From Lachnospiraceae bacterium (lineage in GTDB: Bacteria > Bacillota > Clostridia > Lachnospirales > Lachnospiraceae), in contig JAFLSW010000022.1 in assembly GCA_022510725.1 (NCBI GenBank), positions 1 to 38,015 of the forward strand: a stretch of DNA of 38,015 nt. Direction: 5' to 3'. The notes below the pieces were generated by a model that ran no database searches, was not told where the DNA came from, and was given only the letters and a program-made list of their open reading frames with translations. This document shows positions 33,943 to 38,015 of the stretch, piece by piece. The translations under genes were made by a program, and so were the position numbers. Numbering within the stretch: position 1 is the stretch's first letter; every line of letters starts with the position of its first letter.

Positions 33943-35355
33943 CCCATCGACGATTTCCACTGATACATATTGGTGTTTTATTTTAGCCGGAATACAAGGC
34001 ACTTTCCATAAATAAGCGGGCTTTCCGTTTATTTCTATGGACTCTAACCAGGCTTCATTTCCGTCTATCATAAGCCTTCCCACAGGATAGTCATATAGGA
34101 TGCCCGCAAACTCATCCAGGGCATTGGAAGGAACATCTTTTCCTCGATAAAAAAGAGTGATAACAAAATACACCTGACTTTCCACATTAAATCTGACTAC
34201 CGGTTCCACTTCCTCCAACCCTTCTACTGTACTGTAAAAAGAAAGCAGTTCTTCCTTTCCTTCACATGGCTGGGTATAAACATCCGTCAATTTATAGACC
34301 TTTCCAGACTGAGTATTCTTTAATTTAAAATAGCAATATTGAAACCTTTCATCCTCAAGAATGATCGCAATCACATTTTCCCCTGTTTCTTTTTCATAAA
34401 GAACCCGGATCGCATCCTCTTTATGAATATTAAAATTGTTGCAATATGACTCTTTTACAGTGCTTCCGATAGAAGTGGAATAGTGTAGGGAAATGATCGA
34501 AGCCAACCATATTACCATGATCAATGCGATTTTTATTGCCTTGTTTTTATATATGAATTTTGCCTTGCTTTCACCTTCCGGATGAACGGAAGGCGCATTT
34601 TCCATGATACGCCTTGCTTCTATGGCACAGCTTGCGTCTCCTCCCCATTTTGCCGTAAAGGCAAACTCTTTATATGCCAATTCCGTTTTTCCCGTTTCCA
34701 TGTAGCATTTCCCCAGATGATAAGCATTTACTGAGCAGCTTAATATGGAACCGCTTCTGTTTTCTTTCAAAAGCTCTATGGCTTCTTCCCATTTCTCATC
34801 ATTAAGATACCCATAGATACTAATGGCATTCAGAAACTCTTCCCGCCTCTTCCCCTTTATCTCCTTATGATTTTCCATCTCTCTTTCTGCCTGATGAAGT
34901 TCCTGTCTGCACCCTTCTTTATCTTCTAAAGATCGCAGATATCCTGCCTTATAAAGATGAAAGAAGATCCTGTTTACTCCCTTTAACTTTTCCTTCATTC
35001 CCTCCAGGACTTCCAACTGCCTGCCGCTTTCATCCTTCATGCCCATCAATCCATAGACCCAGAATAACTGAAGATGTATGTTTGCTTTTTTGCTTTTTTT
35101 AGATATTTTTTTAAGATAATTTGTATATGCACCAATACAGCAATAGTCATGTACGATCATATTTATGACATGTCGTATGATAAAAACAAGCGCAAATGGC
35201 AACACATACAGAAATATTGCTTCCAAAAAACGAACTACCGGATGAAAAGGCATATGAAAAAGATAATACACCAAAATTATCAGCCATAGCGGAACGATCA
35301 GAAATCTTGACCACCAAACGGAAAATAAAATAGTCTCTGCTTTTTTGCTATTCAT
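33940..35355 (-). CDS. Membrane protein with TPR-like repeats and an extracytoplasmic C-terminal domain
   Basis: A 471-residue protein. Two helices (about 14-34 and 45-64) lead to a cytoplasmic helical-repeat region (about 90-250), including LNDEKWEEAIELLK, NAYHLGKCYMETGKTELA and KEFAFTAKWGGDA, the same signature as in the protein at 30083. A third helix (272-290) is followed by a domain of about 180 residues (300-471), predicted outside, of beta character and unknown family. I infer a link between an inside repeat domain and an outside domain, such as a sensor. Its ATG overlaps the stop of the ankyrin gene (ATGA). Confidence 0.68.
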   Translation of the reverse strand: MNSKKAETILFSVWWSRFLIVPLWLIILVYYLFHMPFHPVVRFLEAIFLYVLPFALVFIIRHVINMIVHDYCCIGAYTNYLKKISKKSKKANIHLQLFWVYGLMGMKDESGRQLEVLEGMKEKLKGVNRIFFHLYKAGYLRSLEDKEGCRQELHQAEREMENHKEIKGKRREEFLNAISIYGYLNDEKWEEAIELLKENRSGSILSCSVNAYHLGKCYMETGKTELAYKEFAFTAKWGGDASCAIEARRIMENAPSVHPEGESKAKFIYKNKAIKIALIMVIWLASIISLHYSTSIGSTVKESYCNNFNIHKEDAIRVLYEKETGENVIAIILEDERFQYCYFKLKNTQSGKVYKLTDVYTQPCEGKEELLSFYSTVEGLEEVEPVVRFNVESQVYFVITLFYRGKDVPSNALDEFAGILYDYPVGRLMIDGNEAWLESIEINGKPAYLWKVPCIPAKIKHQYVSVEIVDG

Positions 35356-36596
35356 CGGTTTTTCTCCTTAAGCAGCCTGGCACAATCCTCATATCCCAAT
35401 TCCACCGCAACATCATAAGCAGTTTTTCCTTCCTTATTTTTCACGGTAAGGTCAGCGCCTTCCTCGATCAGAAATTCACAAATATCATAATAATCATACC
35501 GTACTGCAGTAAAGATCGGAGTTTCCCCAACTGCATTTGCCACATTTAACAGATGCTCCATGCTCCGATTTTCATTGTGATAGAGCCTTTCCAAATGCTC
35601 CAGATCCAGACAAGTAACGGCACTATGCAGTTGTGTATTTTCATACTTTGTACCAACGGCATAGATATCTTCTACGCCGCTTTCCCACAATAATACATTG
35701 ATGCGAAAGTTGCTTTCTTTTTCTTCCTCTGAGCGTTCCTTAAAATCCAGAGTAAAATACATTCCAACAGAACTGATATCCGCTCCATAATCCAAAAACA
35801 ACTGTATCTTTTCATATTTATCTTTTTGCCCTATGAAAAGGAGCTCTTGAAATGCTGTAGTGCCTGCTTCACTTAGGTTGGGATCTGCACCTTTTTCCAA
35901 AAGGGCTTCCATAACACGGATATCCGCTTTTTTATATGCCGCCCAAGTCAGAGGATACCCTCTGTTGGCAGCTCCCATTGTTGCTACTTGTTTTGCAAAA
36001 TAGATAGGTTTACAGGAATCCAGCATATTTACATCCGGCATCTTTTCCACCTGGGCAAGAGCCTTTTCCATATCTCCCTGATCCAGATAATGTTCAAATC
36101 TGCCTACGGCGTAGTGGCGGTACATATGATAGCTTATGGGCACCAATAAAATGCAGGTTATGATGGCTGTACATAGTACAAATTTTTTGGAAGGCTTAAA
36201 CTTCTTTTTTTCTTTGATCTTACCTTCTTCTAAAAGCCATTCATAAAGCTTCCCATAATTCTCATAATAGGGATAAACATATACTCTTTCCAGTCCGATC
36301 TTAAATACGATCTCATGTCCTCTTCTTATTTTTCTTTTTACAACGATATCCTTCCACTCATACTTCTTTATGATATTGAAGCAATTCTTGTATTCAATAC
36401 CATTCTCATCCACTATGATCTGAATATGGAAATACTCTAAGAGCTGCCATACCAAATAAGCACCCGGCGCAAACATAAAGAATCCCAAAGCAGGATTGAT
36501 GAACATCGTACTGCCGATCAGGACGGTTATTACAATGGCGCATCCGATACGGATGACAGTCGTTTTTGTTCTTGCACTGCACTTGATTTCTTTCAT
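35352..36596 (-). CDS. Membrane protein with PH-like domain and ankyrin repeats
   Basis: A 414-residue protein: two closely spaced helices (about 14-33 and 35-52), a PH-like cytoplasmic domain (about 58-125, with NIIKKYEWKDIVVKRKIRRG and VYVYPYYENY), another helix (139-157), then ankyrin repeats (about 165-414). Typical repeat phrases are YPLTWAAYKKADIRVMEALL with EKGADPN, and ETPIFTAVRYDYYDICEFLI with EEGADLT. The ankyrin part would bind a partner protein; which one is unknown. AGGAG stands seven bases ahead of the ATG. It has the same PH-then-repeats plan as the protein at 30083, with ankyrin in place of TPR-like repeats. Confidence 0.78.
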   Translation of the reverse strand: MKEIKCSARTKTTVIRIGCAIVITVLIGSTMFINPALGFFMFAPGAYLVWQLLEYFHIQIIVDENGIEYKNCFNIIKKYEWKDIVVKRKIRRGHEIVFKIGLERVYVYPYYENYGKLYEWLLEEGKIKEKKKFKPSKKFVLCTAIITCILLVPISYHMYRHYAVGRFEHYLDQGDMEKALAQVEKMPDVNMLDSCKPIYFAKQVATMGAANRGYPLTWAAYKKADIRVMEALLEKGADPNLSEAGTTAFQELLFIGQKDKYEKIQLFLDYGADISSVGMYFTLDFKERSEEEKESNFRINVLLWESGVEDIYAVGTKYENTQLHSAVTCLDLEHLERLYHNENRSMEHLLNVANAVGETPIFTAVRYDYYDICEFLIEEGADLTVKNKEGKTAYDVAVELGYEDCARLLKEKNR

Positions 36597-36655
36597 AAAT
36601 CGCTCCTTATCTAAGACACAAATTCACTCCCAGCTATGCCAAGATGCTCTTCCTC

Positions 36656-37585
36656 CTACCAAAGTATCGCACGAAAATCCTCTCCATACTCCCCTTGATA
36701 AACTACCGTTTTCTTTCCGGTGGAAAAATCATAAATACCAATTATGGTCTTTATATTTGTGGCCGGTATTGTTTCTTTATAATCCGTAAACAGCAAATAC
36801 CCGTTATCATCGGAAATAGATAGCACATTGTCCGGATAATCCACCTGGAACAGTTCTTTGTCCTCCCCGGTTTTCGGCAGATATAAATAGATTCCTTCCT
36901 CTTTTCGGTTCTCATATACGATCATTTTTTCATCATTGGAAACGGTAAAATTGTATACTCCTTCCAATACCGTTTCTGTTTCCTTATTCTCCGGATGATA
37001 AGCATATAGCTTTCCCCCTTCAGAATAATAAAGCGTTTCGCCGTTTGAGGATAAAATACACTGTTCTCCTGCCGTATCAAATAATACCGTTAATTCTTCT
37101 TTTTCTGCATCGTACAAAAACAGCTTGCCTCCGCAAAGAAAATAGAAGCTTTTTTTATCGGGATCCATTTGTACTTCACCACAAAACGCATGGTCATTTT
37201 CGTCTAACATGGCATAAATCTCATCACAGGACAATATCTCCCTAAGTTCTCCTGTATGGATATCATAAGTGACGATTCCCTTAAATCCGCTGCTGTCAGG
37301 AAACAAATTTTGTATTCCCACCAAAAGACTTTTCCCGTCATAAGAAACATGGTCAAAGGCTATGTCTTCCAAAGTCCTTATTTCTTTTGTTCCCACATCA
37401 TAGGAGCAGAGCTCCCCACCTGTTATATGTCCATTTTCATCACTGATATAACGAGACCAGATAATGGGAGGTACATCCTCTAAGGCATTTGTTGACAAAC
37501 CGCTTCCGGCTACTACGGAGACGATTGCAATAATGCCCATTACTACCAAAATCGATATTATAATTGAGGCTTTCTTTTTTGTCAT
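36656..37585 (-). CDS. Membrane-anchored beta-propeller-like protein
   Basis: A 309-residue protein. A single N-terminal anchor (about 8-28) is followed by a periodic beta-rich domain in which similar phrases recur: YDIHTGELREIL, LFLYDAEKEELTVLF, LYAYHPENKETETVL, IYLYLPKTGEDKEL and IYDFSTGKKTVVY. This is the spacing of propeller blades of TolB or WD type, about 45 residues each. No catalytic motif is seen, so it is likely a binding module outside the membrane. A very strong site, GGGAGGAG, precedes the ATG and overlaps the end of the previous gene. Confidence 0.72.
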   Translation of the reverse strand: MTKKKASIIISILVVMGIIAIVSVVAGSGLSTNALEDVPPIIWSRYISDENGHITGGELCSYDVGTKEIRTLEDIAFDHVSYDGKSLLVGIQNLFPDSSGFKGIVTYDIHTGELREILSCDEIYAMLDENDHAFCGEVQMDPDKKSFYFLCGGKLFLYDAEKEELTVLFDTAGEQCILSSNGETLYYSEGGKLYAYHPENKETETVLEGVYNFTVSNDEKMIVYENRKEEGIYLYLPKTGEDKELFQVDYPDNVLSISDDNGYLLFTDYKETIPATNIKTIIGIYDFSTGKKTVVYQGEYGEDFRAILW

Positions 37586-37596
37586 GCTTCTCCTCC

Positions 37597-38015
37597 CTAA
37601 ATTTCATGAATCTCTATGTTCATCCGCTTTGCCAGTATAAGAAGATTGTCGATCCACATCTCGTCTTCATCCTTGTTGGCTTCATCCCAATATTTCTTAA
37701 AATGGGGAAGCAATACTTCTTTCCCCATACTTTCCAACAATTCCATGGTCTTGTCATAGGTAGGCCAGTTGCCATCCTGTAACAACAGGAATAAAAGCGG
37801 AAACCCTTTCACTCTGTCCTCTTTGGGAAAGGCTTCCAATATCCCTAAAAAGTTCAGCCAGCAAAATTTGGAATCACATTTTAACAGGTCAAAATATTGT
37901 TCCAAATCTATGTCTTTATTTTCCAACATACACGCTGCTAATTTTTTGATATCCTCATCCTGAATAGAAGGATTCCTATATATATCATATTTTTCTTCTT
38001 TTAGCAATACATCGA
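37597..38015 (-). CDS. DUF5071-like protein, 5' end beyond the window
   Basis: At least 136 residues, with the frame open to the window edge, so the start is unseen; an in-frame TTG lies at 38005-38007 but has no clear ribosome site. The C-terminal part has PLLFLLLQDGNWPTYDKTME, then VLLPHFKKYW and DEMWIDNLL, which I match by memory to the DUF5071 pattern of a HEAT-like helical domain around an NWP motif. Members of that group are uncharacterised; the domain is cytosolic. It is the most upstream gene of the minus-strand block visible here. Confidence 0.6.
   Translation of the reverse strand, partial: DVLLKEEKYDIYRNPSIQDEDIKKLAACMLENKDIDLEQYFDLLKCDSKFCWLNFLGILEAFPKEDRVKGFPLLFLLLQDGNWPTYDKTMELLESMGKEVLLPHFKKYWDEANKDEDEMWIDNLLILAKRMNIEIHEI

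Noticed and set aside
27153-38015. Prophage or integrative element
   Set aside because: No integrase, transposase, portal, terminase, relaxase or direct-repeat boundary is seen, and tRNA-Trp at 26965 is intact with no duplicated tRNA end found in the block.

Overview
The window looks like chromosome of a low-to-moderate GC member of the Clostridia, most likely Lachnospiraceae. The signs are AGGAG-type ribosome sites, sigma-A promoters (TTGACA/TATAAT), a CIRCE operator, MecA, QueH, Gram-positive lipoproteins, and gut-clostridial families such as VanZ-like and MoxR/DUF58/transglutaminase. There is no CRISPR array, insertion sequence or phage gene. The assignment rests on gene content and style only.

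Left part (1-12.4 kb) is mostly housekeeping. A truncated tRNA-Val and ispF (with a GNAT acetyltransferase) diverge from about 310 bases that hold two promoters and a strongly folded leader. On the minus strand run a transmembrane EAL protein, queH, argS, mecA and greA, packed with spacings of 3, -8, 4 and 19 bases. Next come carA-carB, which overlap and have a clear sigma-A promoter.

Middle part (12.5-27 kb): a large lipoprotein with a duplicated four-cysteine module is divergent from a MoxR/DUF58/transglutaminase operon. That operon ends at a perfect bidirectional terminator, against which a pair of aspartoacylase/succinylglutamate-desuccinylase-like genes converges (one intact, one lacking both zinc histidines). 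A TetR regulator and an unrecognised protein lie upstream of the pair. Then come htpG with a CIRCE operator, vanZ-like, a PrsA/SurA-like foldase lipoprotein and tRNA-Trp.

Right part (27.1-38.0 kb) is the accessory-looking section. Ten minus-strand genes are packed with gaps of 11-59 bases or a 4-base overlap. Nearly all encode membrane-anchored or lipid-anchored proteins without a clear function: two mosaic lipoproteins with a near-identical 128-base start, two membrane proteins with a PH-like domain followed by TPR-like or ankyrin repeats, a second TPR-like membrane protein sharing a signature with the first, a protein with an internal duplication, two small membrane proteins with a shared translation-start segment, a membrane-anchored beta-propeller-like protein and a DUF5071-like protein cut by the window edge. 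This block is the best candidate for something undescribed. A cell-envelope sensing or protection module, or an orphan immunity-type array, are the two readings I would test.
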